DNA from: Areca catechu
Lineage: Eukaryota; Streptophyta; Magnoliopsida; Arecales; Arecaceae
NCBI GenBank assembly: GCA_021397845.1
Contig: CM038038.1
Span: 72,586,748 to 72,650,747 of the forward strand
DNA length: 64,000 bases
Reading direction: 5' to 3'
The notes beneath the pieces were generated by a model, which ran no database searches, had not been told where the DNA came from, and saw nothing but the letters and a program-made list of their open reading frames with translations. Numbering within the stretch: position 1 is the stretch's first letter; each line of letters opens with the position of its first letter. A program made the translations under genes and the position numbers. This document shows, piece by piece, positions 45,089-57,207 of this stretch.

Positions 45089-45957
45089 TCAAGCACACAA
45101 AATGAGACTCAACTGAACGACTACGGGCTAACTAGACCTAGAGCCCAAACTAAATGCCCAATCAGAGTGGCAAGCTAGCCTGTAGTAACTCAGGACTCAG
45201 CCAGGCAGGTGTAAGGGGAGTGTTAGGTCCTTGAATGCCAATCCTAGACACCAATCAAAGATTGGCTGTAGGCGGACCAGCACACAAGCCCTTCGGGATG
45301 GAATCCTTGAACCACCGTTCTAGACACTGAGTACAAAGCACACACAGAGTAACCAGACAAACTGACTCAACACTAGCCTTGACCCGACTTGTTGATGTCC
45401 CTAGCCCACTAGGGCAATTAGGTCTAATCAATTTTTAGATTAAAGGCTTAGGTTCGAATGAGTGGGTGGTGGTTTTGGGCTAAGGAGAGGTTATCAACTC
45501 CTCCCCTTATCTTAGATGCTCAAATGCCCTTAAGATGAATTAAGAGATGAACACTCAAAAATAATTGGATTGCAGAACACAAAAATAGAGTTGCAGTAAT
45601 TAATTCTCAGAAATCCCATGGAAACCAATAAATTACAGAAAAATTATGCAAAATAGTTTCAATTATACTGGTTTCAGAAAAATAAAATCACCAAATTTGG
45701 AGTTACCTGCAGTGAGAAATAATTCCTGCAACAGGGAATTACGGGCTGAAAATAGAGCACTTCCCCGTTTACAATTCCTGCTACGAAGTTATAACCCAAC
45801 GGATCCCCTACATGCCCTAGGAACATCCCGTGGAATGGAAAGAGGAGGTTTGCACCTCGCTTCATTCCTAGGACCGACGTCCTAGGGAGTCTACTTCGAG
45901 CAGACCAAGTAAAAAGAGAGAGACTCAAACATGCAATCAAAACAGAAACCCTAGACA
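45089..45957 (-). other. Leader of GypB-1 with conserved hairpin block
   Basis: Noncoding region between the primer-binding site and gag. The conserved block occupies about 45120-45560. The hairpin (minus strand CCAATC-TTT-GATTGG) is at 45251-45265. Open frames here match nothing. Confidence 0.8.
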
Positions 45958-45969
45958 GCTCTGATACCA
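45958..45969 (-). promoter_or_regulatory. Primer-binding site of GypB-1
   Basis: Minus strand TGGTATCAGAGC, 4 nt from the LTR edge at 45974. Two further copies lie inside the LTR at about 45989-46000 and 46020-46031. Confidence 0.92.
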
Positions 45970-45973
45970 AAAA

Positions 45974-47640
45974 TGATGCAGCACGAAAGCTCTGATACCA
46001 AAAATGATGCAGAATAAAAGCTCTGATACCAAAAATGATGCAGAACAAAGAACAAGAAGCGTATACGGAAGTAAAATTAAGATTAATTCTTTTTTTATAT
46101 ATATATATTTCAGAAATTGGCTTCGACTCAAAGTAAAGTTAAACTAAGTTGATGGAAACTAGGTAAGGATTGAAAGCACAATTTAGAAGAAGCTAAGTTA
46201 TCAGAGTAGTTCAGAAGTAACGGATCGCTGGGGGTTGAGAAACTCCCAGACCTAGGTTTCGCTCTGAACTTTCAACAGGACAGAAATAAAGAGAAGAGAT
46301 GGTTTACCAACAAACAGTGATCTCACAGAATTTGGGTGGAAGAACTCTCTCGAGCAGATTGTTGGATCCTCGGATTCAGCTATCTTCGCAATGGATCCTC
46401 CAATACGGTCTTGTGGCTGGGTCGGCTTCTCCTGGACTCAAGATCTGGGAAGAAGAAAAACAAGTGATGGATTCAGAGACTCAGGGAAGGATTTACCAGT
46501 TCGAAGAACTTGAAGGCTGATGTCGCTGAGATCCGGATTCTCTTGAAGGCTGATTCGACTCCCTTTGGAAAGAGCTTTGGGTCTGAAGTACCCGGACTGT
46601 AGCTGGATGCTGGTGGTCGGCCTGGACTTGGAGAAAATGGCCGTGAGAGGTGGATAGGCTAGGGTTTGGTGGATTGAAGTGGATGGTGGGGGCGCTAGGG
46701 TTTTGGAGTAGAAGTGGCTAACCTAGGGTTTGGGGTTTGGAGATCTCACACCTCCTCAAGGTTCCTCTGGGAACCCGGATTTACTCCCTCATGGAGCTCA
46801 ACACCTGGATGCAAGTGCGGAAGAGAGAAAACAGAGTTTGCTCACTAAAAAAATTTGGTTTCATTCATCTGATTCCTTTAAACTTACAAGAGGGGTTTAA
46901 TTTATAGGGCTTTACAAGGGAGTAGGGTTTACATCTTCCCATGTGGGACTAAAGGAGGGGATCTACAAATCAGGATAATCCATACACATATGGTCGGCCA
47001 AGGTACCAAAAAAATTTGATTTGGGTTATAAAAGGCAGGTAGATGGCGCCTCCTTGCTTGGGTCTTCAAGAGAGGATTTCTTTCCTTCCATAGATCAACT
47101 CTTTTGGACTCCTCCTTTTCTTCCTCCCTAAGTCAAGGCCATTCCCATCTTTGTTTTGGACATTTTTGGCAGGTAGTGGGCGCCTCCTTGAAGTTCTCTC
47201 CAAGAGAATTTCTTCCCTTTCATAGTTTGGTTCTTTTGGGAAAGACTTGGGCCGCCCCCTTGATTTGTGGACTCCTGGTGGATTTCTCCTCAACTGGCGC
47301 ATGAGAGAAGGAAGCTGCTATCTGTGGTGTGGAGACCAAAGGCTGCTGGATGTAGATATGGCGCCCCCTGGACTCAGGCGTATGGTTGGGAGTGTGGCTG
47401 GGAGTGTGGCGCCCACTTGCTAGGCCTTGGGAGAAAATGTAACACCCCAGGTTGAAGCCCTAGTCCACTACTGAGTCAACATGACTCAACAAAATAAAAT
47501 GCAGGTAATGTAGACTCAAGCTAAATTGAGTTGATCTAGTCAACTCTTATTACAAACCAAAAATCCTAATTCTTCGGCAAGGTTAATCAGAGATCCAGAT
47601 GGAGCTCTGAAGTCTTCTTCTGAGTCTGGTGCCCGCACCA
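45974..47640 (-). repeat. 5' LTR of GypB-1
   Basis: Same structure as the left LTR, including the three tandem end units (starts 45974, 46005, 46036; 31 bp apart). Its outer end GGTGCCCGCACCA abuts the TSD TGGCG. A TTTTATATATATATATTT stretch lies near 46090. Confidence 0.94.
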
Positions 47641-47714
47641 TGGCGATGCGTATTGGATGCGCCGCCCTGCGCGTGCCATCCTCAACAGCATCCTCGGGGC
47701 TTTCACCCCGGCCC
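47641..47714. other. Flank after GypB-1
   Basis: Second TGGCG target copy followed by GC-rich sequence; no gene. Whether it belongs to Tat-1 LTR or Tat-2 cannot be decided by eye. Confidence 0.4.
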
Positions 47715-48735
47715 CGTGGAGAAGGCTTGACTTTGATCGAGGTGGACCCATCAAGGGGTGCCACTTGGTAAAGGAACAGAGGTGCCCGGCTCGACTCCAG
47801 CCAAGGTGGACATTTCTAGGGGTGCCACTTGGCGGAGGAGCAGAGGCAGGCCAACTTCAGCTTAGGTGGACCCCTCCAGGGTCGACACCTGGCGAAGGGG
47901 CAGATGCAAGCTGAACTTCGACCGGGTGGACCCATCAAGGGGCGCCACTTGGTGATGGAGCCGAGGTGCCCGGCTCGACTACGATCGAGGTGGACCCATC
48001 TGGGGTGCTAGCTGGCGGAGGAGCAGAGGTAGGCCCACTTCGGTCAGGGTGGACCCCTCTTGGGTCAAAACCTGGCGAAGGGACAGAGACAAGCTCGACT
48101 TCGATGGAGATGGACCCATCAAAAGCACCACCTGGTGAAGGAGCAGAGTTGCCATGCTGATTTTGACCGAGGTGGACCCATCTGGGGATGCCACCTGGTG
48201 GAGGATAGAGGCAGGCCCACTTCGATCGAGGTGGACCCTACCTGGGTCGACACCTGGCGAAGGGGCAGATGCAAGCTCGACTTCGACTGAGGTTGACCCA
48301 TCAAGGGGCGCCCTGGTGAAGGAGCAGAGGTGCCAGGCTCGACTCCGATCGAGGTGGACCCATCCGGGGTCCACCTGGTAGAGGAGCAGAGGCAGGCCTA
48401 CTTCTATCGAGATGGACCCCACTTGGGTCAACACCTGACGAAGGGGCCAAGGCAAGCTTGACTTTGACCAGGTGGACCTGTGGGGGCGCCACCTAGCGGA
48501 AGGAGCATAGGTGCCAGGCTCGACTCCGGTTGAGTTGGACCCATCCGGGGTGCCACCTGGTGGAGGAGCAGAGGCAGGCCCACTTCGACCGAGGTGGATC
48601 CATTTGGGGGTGCCAACCAATAGAGGAGCAGAGGCAGGCCCACTTCGATCGAGGCGGACCCCACCTAGTTTGATACCTGGCGAAGGGGTCGTGGTGCCAT
48701 GCTCGATCGAGGTGGGCACAATGCTGGTCAAGCCA
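47715..48735. repeat. ~62 bp tandem array, Tat-2
   Basis: About 16 units marked by AGGTGGACCCATC or AGGTGGACCCCTC, each with GCCACCTGGYGGAGGAGCAGA-like text and CAGGCTCGACTTCGA. Two alternating unit types (CATCAAGGGGCGCC against CCTCCTGGGTCGACACC) are interleaved, a higher-order structure. The long minus-strand frame 47979-48824 is made entirely of this repeat and is probably not a gene. Confidence 0.9.
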
Positions 48736-49341
48736 CATGGCAGGAGAGCTCGGAGGAGAGCACCACATGGCATCACCTGGCTGCTAGCTGGATTGACGTA
48801 CGCTCCATGTCTGCGATCTCGCATATCAATTGCCCCCTACTCCCAAGTCCCGTCGAGTGCCGCGGTAGGGACATGGTTAGTTAATGCAGAGATGACATGG
48901 AAGGACATAAATCTCATGCAATAATTGCCTTGATCACCATCGCGTCGCTTATCGCGCCCGAGATCCAATGTGCCCGCACCATGTCTGCACACTTGATGGG
49001 CCATAATTGCACCGTGCCAGACCCGAGGTGGTTTCCAACGAACCAAAGCATCATCATCGGGCATCTTCACAACATGGCGCTCATCCGGTGGCCCAAGCAA
49101 AAAGGGGCTGTACGGCCAATGTCGATCGATTTTGAAAAGAGAGGAGACTTTCTGGAAACGAGGGCTCTTGTCTTTCTCACACCTCGCTGGCAGTTGCAGT
49201 GCTCCTTCTTCACCCTCTCAGGTTGCCACTCTTCCGCTAAAACATCCCTGGTGAGTGTCCTGTAGCCCCCATTTTCATCCCTACTTCCTCTCGAACTCTA
49301 GTCTTTCCCGAACTAGGCCTTTCTTTGCTTCCTCCTTCTCG
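48736..49341 (+). other. Upstream region of the Tat-2 antisense ORF
   Basis: No gene. It resembles the region upstream of the Tat-1 antisense ORF (30202-30839 read on the minus strand), so it may hold its promoter and 5' UTR. Confidence 0.45.
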
Positions 49342-51213
49342 ATGGCTCCTTTGGGTCATCATCACCATTCCTCTTCTAACTCGGACGAGGCCGATCCATC
49401 CGGTTGAGGACTCCATCGTCCTCCTCTTCGGAGGATGGCATTCCCATCGACATCCGGCAATGGTTGCAGCCGGTGGTATAACCATCAGAGTCCCTAGGGC
49501 TCCTCCTGTCATTCCTGCTGCTTCCCATCTCTGCCCTCCCCCCTCCTATGGCAGAGACTCCTTCTGGTCCCTCTGGCTTTGCTTCGATAATGACTGGAGA
49601 TGACCTTTCCTGGATCCGTGATATGTAAGGGGTCCTGGACTCCATCCAGCTTTCGCTTCCAGGGCGAGGGAGCGAGTGACTTTGAGCGGCCCTGGCAGAG
49701 TCGCATTCTACGAGGACTTCCTAGTCGGGGGTCTTCAGTTTCCTCTTCATCCATTCTTTCTTTCATTCCTTAATAACTTTCGACTTGTCCCGCCTAGTTG
49801 GCTCCTAATGCTGTCAGGGTCATCTTTGCCTTCATCATTTTCTTCCACTTTCATGGTTTATCGTCCGTTTCTCACTGTTCATGGCTCTCATTATGCTGAA
49901 GCATTGTTCTACCGATGATGGTTGGTGGTACCTCTCCCCCTGGCCTAGGTCTCTCCTGGCTCGACCTACCCACCTCAATCAAGAGTTGAAAGAACCAGTT
50001 CTTCTTCATTTCGGTTAGGGACGTTGACTGGGTCTGGAGTGAATAAGACCGGTCCTCGAACCGAAACCCTCAGGTCGAGCTGGCTGACCAGGATGTCTAC
50101 TCCCAACTGATAGGCGATGTGGTCCCTTCCCTCGAGGTTCTACTCTCAGAGCAAAACCTATTCGAGGTGGGGTCAGCCCGATCCAGGCGATGGGTGAGGC
50201 TCCAGGCCTCCTCTTTTCTTTTTCTTCTCTCTCTCTTTTTCTTTTCATCTCATCTGACCTTGTTTATTCTCAGGGATGAAGTTTTCTTTGGAAAGCCTGA
50301 TGGAGGGGGCCTGTAAGAGAGATGCTTCGGGCACGGCCTTGGAGGCTCCTCTGAAAAGGGCCCGCATGGAGGCAGACTAGGGGCCCTGGCCCTCTCCAGC
50401 CTCAGAGCCCAGGGTGGCAGATGCGGCCTTTGGGCCATCTCAGCAGTAGGCCCCTATCACCGAGGTCATTGTCCTCGATAGTAGCGGGGAGGAGGTGTGA
50501 CCGGCACCTTCTCTGATGGTTGTAGCGCCCATCATTCTGGTGGTAGCAGCACTGGTGGTGGCGGTGCCGCAGACTACTGCCCCACCCACTGGAGGGACTC
50601 TGGCTCAGCCCTCCTCCAAGCCTCACCCTGTACCACCAGTGCTCAGTGGGAGCGCCTCCGTCATCTATGGCCAAGGTCTTGCAGAGAGGATGATGGAGTA
50701 CATGGCCCAGCCCCAGGACTGCCGGCTGAGGGGTGGCAGGGACTACGTGGATGCACTGCTCGAGATCCTCGCCCTGCTGTTCACGGTAAGCATCTAGCTC
50801 TCCTTTTTAATGTTCCAGTTGGATTCTTCAAAGGTCCAACTCTTTCTTTGATGCAAACCGGGACATACGTGCTCCTGCTCCAGAACATTCTCTCCACTTC
50901 AATGAAGAAGGAGGCTGAGAAGAAGAGAGGCTGGGCAAGCTTGCGGTCGATATGAAGGACCTCATGGACAGGACCATGAGCTGAGGGGGAGCAATCAGGA
51001 TCTCAGAGAGGACTTGGCCTAGGCCGAGGGGCGCGTCAGGGACCTCGAGGCTTCTTAGTCCGAGGAGAGGATCTTGAGCCAGTGCTGAGCTGAAAAGATG
51101 CAGCCAAGATCTCCACCTCTGGGGGCAATCCTGGTCACTAGAGCACCGTGTTGAAGAGGTCTTGGCGGAGCTGGCGGTGGCCAACAAGAAGACTTCCTAT
51201 ATTAACGGGCTAC
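49342..51213 (+). pseudogene. Antisense ORF of Tat-2 (Transposase_28-like), first part
   Basis: Starts MAPLGHHHHSSSNSDEADPS. The conserved globular part at 49680-49860 reads FYEDFLVGGLQFPLHPFFLS, then NNFRLVPPSWLLMLSGSS, corresponding to the Tat-1 segment YRLILAQL. A Pro/Ala/Val-rich middle (50510-50650) and an SSASVIYGQGLAERMMEYMA region follow, then a coiled region cut by GypA-2 at 51213. Several stops. It runs opposite to the Tat-2 pol sense. Confidence 0.75.
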
Positions 51214-52571
51214 TGATGCGGAACTAATATGCATGCGATTATTTTTGTATGTTTTATATGTGGGGTGAGGTGGTTAAATCCCAAATATCAGATCAAAATA
51301 GGTATAGAGAGTTCTATATGAATTTTAGAAACTACGCATGCAGATCACGACCTAAGAAAGCAGTAAAGAGGGATCGCCGGGACTGAGAAGCCTTGGTTAG
51401 GGCAAGTTTACCTATAATAAACTATTAATGGCAGAGGGGTGTACCTTGCAATGTCTGATGCACCTGGTGAAGATCGTAATGAAGAGATCACTCGTTCCTT
51501 GATGGATGCGGCCTGGAAAATTAAGCCAAAGACCTACGGATTCCTGGCTTTTTGCTCGGTGGTCCGATTATGGCCCGGTTGGAGTCGTTGGATTCGTAGA
51601 AACTTGGGGACCTGCAAACAGCCATCAAGGGTGAGAAAATAAAGGCTGGAAACAAGAATAATTTTAAAAAAAGGTAGCAAGGGCATGTTGGAAGAAGAGG
51701 CTTGGAAGAAGGTTGGTCGGCTAGCACTTCAGCAGACTTCAGGCTCACACAAGATCCCTTAATACACACAGCAGGGAGGCACACTGCAAGAAAAGAACTC
51801 AAGAGTATTTCATATATCAAAATTCGTTAAAATTCTCATACAAGGGGTCTCTTATATAGAGTCATGAGACTTAGGGCCCAAGCAAAAGAAAACAAGGAAA
51901 TAAGATTTGACCACATTCTTCCTAAGTGTGGGGCTAAGTACATGAAGAAAATACTCTCATGCCATACAAATCCCTCCAAACATGGTAGGTGTGGACATCT
52001 GAAAGGTGGGGGACCACTTCTTTCCTAAGCAAGCTAGCATGAATCAGGGGATTCATGTTTATCTATTTTGACTTTCCTTCTTGTCATGCTGGCATGTGGA
52101 GTTGGTGTGCTTGGGGGTGTGCTGGCATGTGGTCATCAACTCTTCATGCATGGGCCAACTTCATGATCCTCCAAGTAATCCTAGGTGGCATAATCTAGGG
52201 TGTGACTGGGCTCCATGCGGTTGCTGAGATGGCTGCTAGGTGGTGTCCTTCACATGCTTGAGTCTTCTTTGACTGGGCTTGACTCAAATAGACTCAATAT
52301 AACTAGGCATGATTACAAGACTCGAAAATGATTAGCTCAATATAAGCTGACTTGACCGACTAATCCAAAACCCTATGGTATGGATCAAATGCTACATATA
52401 GGACTCAGAAAGAAACTAGCTCAACATGGGCTGACTAGTACAGGACTCAAGTAAGAAAAAGATAACTCAAATGGACTAAGCCTTTATTACAAATGGACTC
52501 AAATGCAACTAAGTATTTATAGAGGGTTGAGAAGCCTTTGTCTTATTCTGGTATCTTTGGTGTCCCCACCA
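51214..52571 (-). repeat. 3' LTR of GypA-2
   Basis: TGATGCGGAACT...GTCCCCACCA on the plus strand, the reverse of the GypA-1 LTR. About 80 bp shorter than GypA-1 LTRs. Confidence 0.92.
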
Positions 52572-53400
52572 TTCTTCCGGGGTGGGAGGAACTTGACCCT
52601 ATTGAGTGAAGATCAGGCTGGCTCAGATATCTCTCGAGGTGGTTTGGGTTGAGGTGCTGCAAGTCCTCTCGAGAAATTCATGAATCGTCCTACTCTGGCC
52701 GGCCTTGCCATCGGACCAGGTAGTGTTGATAGCTGCAACCTCGGGTCATTAAGGCTTGATCATCCAGCATACGCTCGATCCGTTCTCCTCTCTAAGGCCA
52801 ATTTATTGGTGGACACTCTGGGTTAGGATCACTTACAATGGAAGGAGTAGGTCCAATGGCCTCACTGGGTATCGCTATTGGTTCCCTGTACTCAACCAGG
52901 TCTACGATATTGAAGGTAGAACTAATGCCCAATCCAAAGGCAAATCTAACACATAGGCATTGGTCCAACCTTCTCTATCACTTAAAAGGTCCGGCTCTGT
53001 GAGCATGAGCTTCTTTTAGGTCTAAGCCTAACCAAGATAGAATCCACTACATCAAATTCCTTGGCCCTTCTTCAGGAATTAGCCAGTTTCTTTCAAAATT
53101 AGTGCAGGTGGTGAACATGCTGGGCACATGCAAACTCCTAACAGGTGATGCAAAAGACTCATACCAACACCTAATATACTCGACTATACATTCCTATCGA
53201 AGAAAATTTTATTGAACTCTCCAGACCTAAAACTAAGAGATTATAGGTTCTCTAGCTTTGATCTTAGCTTGACATACATATGAAAACTTACAATGGGCTC
53301 CTAGCAAATTTCAAAGGTATGCCAAAAGTATAATGCAACCTAACATGCATAATGAATGCATGCAGTATGCTAATCTCAACTAAATACAATCTAATGATCC
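52572..53400 (-). pseudogene. pol: GypA-2 integrase remnant and chromodomain-like tail
   Basis: Minus strand text matches GypA-1: VRWQGRP, ISREDLQHLNP, YREPIAIPSEAIG, and further in (53290-53350) the LWHTFEICWEPI-like core remnant. More stops than GypA-1. The same deletion end as GypA-1 is visible near 53360. Confidence 0.8.
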
Positions 53401-54029
53401 TAGAAATGCTGAAGTGTTAGGAAAAGGCAGAAAATAGGAACTGGGTTCAGAATTAGTCTGATAGGTGGAGGAAAAGGTTCCGGTTAGTTGGATAAAGTAT
53501 GATAAAAGGAGGCATGTCGGGGACTAATCCTAGACTAATGAGGTTAACCTTATGAGGTTGAGGTCTATCTATAGGGTTTACATAATGGAAGGATGGGTTA
53601 CTAATCTCAGGAAGAGGTCCTTGATGAAAACTATAGAGGAGGCTCATCCTGAGGTACTAATTCAAAGAGATCAGGTCCTTAATAAATTTTTTCTGGTTCA
53701 TGTATTTTAGGACTAGACTCTATAATTTGGCTCCCCTCTATGGTTTCCTTAGACAAGGTTCTAGCAGTAATATCTAGGTTCTCTTCCTCTAATTATTCTT
53801 CCACTACAGCTTTTAGGCTGGATGTGGTTAGGGTCAACTACCTCTAGGTTGGCTTCTACCTAGTTATCTATTGGGTCAGCTAATTCTAGGTCATCTATAG
53901 GTATCTTTTCTCTCCCTCATACTCATCCACTAAGTCCACATCAGCTTCATACACATTCGCGTTAATGTAAGCCTTGTCAATCAAGGGATGGTAGGGGAAG
54001 ATCGGCTAAGAAAAAATTGGCTAGGTCCT

Positions 54030-54500
54030 GGTTTCTGATTATGGGCACTACTCCTAGTAGGTTCAGGTTGCCTAAGGGGTAGTGGCTTACTACTGGGTTC
54101 ATATTAGGAGTACTAATCCTATGGGTTCAAGTTGACTAGGGAATCCTGACTAGTACTAGACTGACACCTAGGGGTTATGGGCTCTTTGGGCTCATAGGAC
54201 AAGGGAGCAGATCTTGGTCATGGAATTATAGGATCTAGGATCATAGGATTTAGGTTCAGCTCTATGGGTCTTAGGTCTATTGGGCTCATAGGATATGGGC
54301 TCATAGGTTCTAGAGTCATAGGATTTGGAGTCATAAGATCTATGGGTTGTGGGTATACTAGGCTTATAGGGAGTGGGTGCATAGGACCTATGTTCATAGG
54401 TTTTGGGTACATAGGTTCTAGTTCATATAATTTGGGTGGTGTGGATATGGGTGGCTTAGGTTTGGATCTAGTCTGAGTCCTACGGATATTTCTCTAGGGT
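54030..54500 (-). pseudogene. GypA-2 repeat ORF
   Basis: The counterpart of 34921-35511 is broken into short frames. The 62-codon piece 54218-54412 reads through the same DNA repeats in another frame (Met/Pro-rich). At the DNA level the two copies agree closely over about 54220-54400. Confidence 0.65.
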
Positions 54501-54699
54501 TTTTATCTGAACATCTACTTGATCAAATCTATTGGCTAAATGGTCAAGTCTATTGTGGGTTCGTGTATCGAACTAGGTCACTGAGTCATCTGGGTAGTTA
54601 TTAAGGTAGTCATATGGGCCATTTGGTCAGCAAGGACTTTAATCTGGGCTTCAAGATTGTCCATGGATTTAGACAAAAGTGGAGATGGAGGATGAAATG

Positions 54700-55564
54700 A
54701 TGCTCCTGATCTAGTGCTCATGCAGACTCAATACTGACTCGACTACAACTGCCTAGACCTAGAGTCCAAAACTAGATGCTCAATCAGGGTGGCAAACTAG
54801 CATATAGTAACCCTGTACTCAGCCAGGCAGGTGCAAGGGGAGTGTTAGGTCCCTGATTGCCAATCCTAAACATCAATCAGAGATTGGCCAGGTAGGCAGA
54901 CCAGCACACAAGCCCTTCAAGATTGAATTCCTGAACCACCATTCTAGACACTAAGCACAAGGCACACACAGATTAGCTTGACACAGTGATCTGAGACTTA
55001 GCCCAGACCCGACCAGTTGGTGTCCCTAGCCCACTAGATAATTAAGTCTAATAGATTTTAAGTTAGGCTTGGACTGAATACAGGGGATGTGGTTTTGGGC
55101 TAAAGAGAGGTGATCAATCCTCCCCCCATCTGACATAGCAAGAATGCCCTTAAAGGTAGTTATGCAATGATGGCAGGTAGATGATGCAAATTAGGATTTA
55201 AGTATTTTTTGGTAGCTTTTATATATGTATTTTTTTTTGTTCTTTAGCAGAAATATGATTTGAAGCCAATGACCTAATATGCTAGAAACATACTAAAAAT
55301 AAAAGATATGCAAAAGGGATGCTAAACAAACCCTAAACCTTCCAAAGTTGTCTTGCTGAAAAATAAGCTAAAAATTTATAGGCTATTTTCAGCTTGGAGA
55401 AACTGCACAGACCGAAATAAATCTGAAACAATTTGTAAAATAACTTGAATTAATATAAATCCAAAAAATAAAATAAAAGTTTTGGAGTTCTTAGCAGGGA
55501 GAAATAATTAAAAGAATAGTGCATATATGGACTGTAAGGGTGCAGAAAATGAGCCATAATCTAA
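54700..55564 (-). other. Leader of GypA-2 with conserved hairpin block
   Basis: Noncoding. The conserved leader block is at about 54720-55150. The hairpin at 54873-54887 keeps five of six base pairs (minus strand CCAATC-TCT-GATTGA). Confidence 0.75.
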
Positions 55565-55576
55565 GCTCTGATACCA
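55565..55576 (-). promoter_or_regulatory. Primer-binding site of GypA-2
   Basis: Minus strand TGGTATCAGAGC, 2 nt from the LTR edge. Confidence 0.94.
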
Positions 55577-55578
55577 AA

Positions 55579-56935
55579 TGATGCGGACTATATACATGTA
55601 ATTATTTTTGTGTTTTTATATGTGGGGTGAGGTGGTTAAATCCCAAATATCAGATCAAATAAGATGTAGAGAGTTCTATATGAATTTTAGAAACTACGCA
55701 TACAGATTAGGACCTAAGAAAGCAGTAAAGAGGGATCACTGGGACTGAGAAGCCTCGGTTAGGGCTAGTTTACCTACAATAAAACTACTGGTGGTAGAGA
55801 GGGGTGTACTTGGCAATGCCTGGTGCACTTGGTGAAGATCGCAGTGAAGAGATCACTCATTTCTCGATGGATGCAGCTTGGAAAATCGAGCTAGAGACCA
55901 GCGGATTCTCGGTTTTCTGCTCGGTGGTCCAATTGTGGCTCGGCTGGAGTCGTGGGATTCGTAGGAACTCGGGGACCTGAAATAAACCGTCAAAGGTGAG
56001 AAAACAAAGGCTGAAAACAAGAATAATTTTAGAAAAAGGCAGCAAGGGCATGTTGGAAGAAGAGGCTTGGAAGAAGGTTGGTCCTAGCACTTCAGCATGA
56101 CTTCAGGCTCACACAAGATCCCTTAATGCACACAGCAGGAGACACATAGCAAGAAAAGAACTCAAAAGTATTCATATATCAAATTCGTTAAAATTCTCAT
56201 ACAAGGGATCCCTGATATAGAGTCATGAGACTTAGGGCCCAAGCAAAAGAAAATAAGGAAATAAGATTTGACCACTTTCTTCCTAAAGTGTGGGGCTAAA
56301 TATATGGAAGAAAATACTCTCATGCCATACAAAATCTCTCCAAACATGGTAGGTGTGGACATTCGAAAGGGGGTGGACCACTTCTTTCCTAAGCTAGCTA
56401 GCATGAATCTGGGGATTCATGTTTATCTATTTTGACTTTCCTTCTTGTCATGTTGGAGTGTGGAGTTGGTGTGCTTGGGGAGTGCTGGCGTGTGGTCATC
56501 AACTCCTCATGCAAGGGCCAACTTCATGATCCTCCAAGTAATCCTAGGTGGCGCAATCCAGGTATGACTAGGCTCCATGCAGCTACTGAGGTGGCATGCT
56601 GGTGGTGTCCTTCACATGCTTGAGTCTTCTTTGATTGGGCTTGACTCAAATAGACTTAATATAACTGGACATGATTACAAGACACAGAAAACGATTTGCT
56701 CAATATGAGCTGACTTAACCGACTGATCCAAAACCCTAATGGTATGGATCAAATGCTACATACAGGACTCATAAAGAAAACTAGCTCAACATGAGCTGAC
56801 ATTACAGGACTCAAGTAAGAAAAAGACAACTCAAATGGACTAAGCCTTTATTACAAATGGACTCAATGCGACTAAGTAATCTATAGAGGGTTGAGAAGCC
56901 TCTATCTTATTCTGGTGCCTCTGGTGTCCCCACCA
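55579..56935 (-). repeat. 5' LTR of GypA-2
   Basis: TGATGCGGACTA...GTCCCCACCA on the plus strand, collinear with 51214-52571. Confidence 0.92.
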
Positions 56936-57207
56936 GCTGCTGGAGGCCTCGTAGAGGAAAGCCCAGGAGGTTGTGCCTAGTTCCGAGCCTTCGAGGAGTT
57001 CTAGAAGGAGATGCAAGAGGCTGCCATGGACTCCTTCCTGAAGGGCTTCGAAGTCTGCCGGGAAAAGGTGACTTTCCTTTTTCCCAAGCTTGATCTAACC
57101 GGGTCGTCCTAGGCGGCCCCAGGGAGTAGCCTGAGGAGGTTGCCGGGCAACCTTCTGGGGAGGCAGCTGGTGATTCAGAGGCTTCTCAGCCTGGGGAGGT
57201 ACCGTAG
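56936..57207 (+). pseudogene. Antisense ORF of Tat-2, last part
   Basis: Resumes after GypA-2 with coiled-coil text and AAMDSFLKGFEVCREKV, matching DSFLKGYELC at the end of the Tat-1 copy. The likely stop is TAG at 57205-57207. Internal stops are present. Confidence 0.75.

Larger units (their letters stand above)
38737..47640 (-). mobile_element. GypB-1: nearly full-length Ty3/gypsy chromovirus-like element
   Basis: LTRs at 38737-40397 (1661 bp) and 45974-47640 (1667 bp) are very similar, with an exact TSD TGGCG (38732-38736 and 47641-47645). A primer-binding site lies by the right LTR, so the right LTR is 5'. The interior reads gag, protease, RT, RNase H, integrase, chromodomain on the minus strand, the gypsy order. 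Frameshifts and several stops (for example at 40535 and 41460) make it inactive, but every domain is present, so it is the best candidate helper-type relative of the deleted copies nearby. Confidence 0.95.
51214..56935 (-). mobile_element. GypA-2: second non-autonomous GypA copy
   Basis: LTRs 51214-52571 and 55579-56935 (about 1358 bp each) are very similar. The TSD is GCTAC (51209-51213) against GCTGC (56936-56940), one mismatch. The interior (3.0 kb) has the same order as GypA-1: leader, gag-like start, repeat ORF, integrase remnant, chromodomain-like tail. No protease, RT or RNase H. Inserted in the coding part of the Tat-2 antisense ORF. Confidence 0.9.

Noticed and set aside
47979..48824. 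281-codon open frame on the minus strand
   Set aside because: It consists only of the 62 bp tandem array and has a repetitive Gly/Pro/Thr/Ser composition; a repeat whose unit is nearly frame-neutral gives this by chance.
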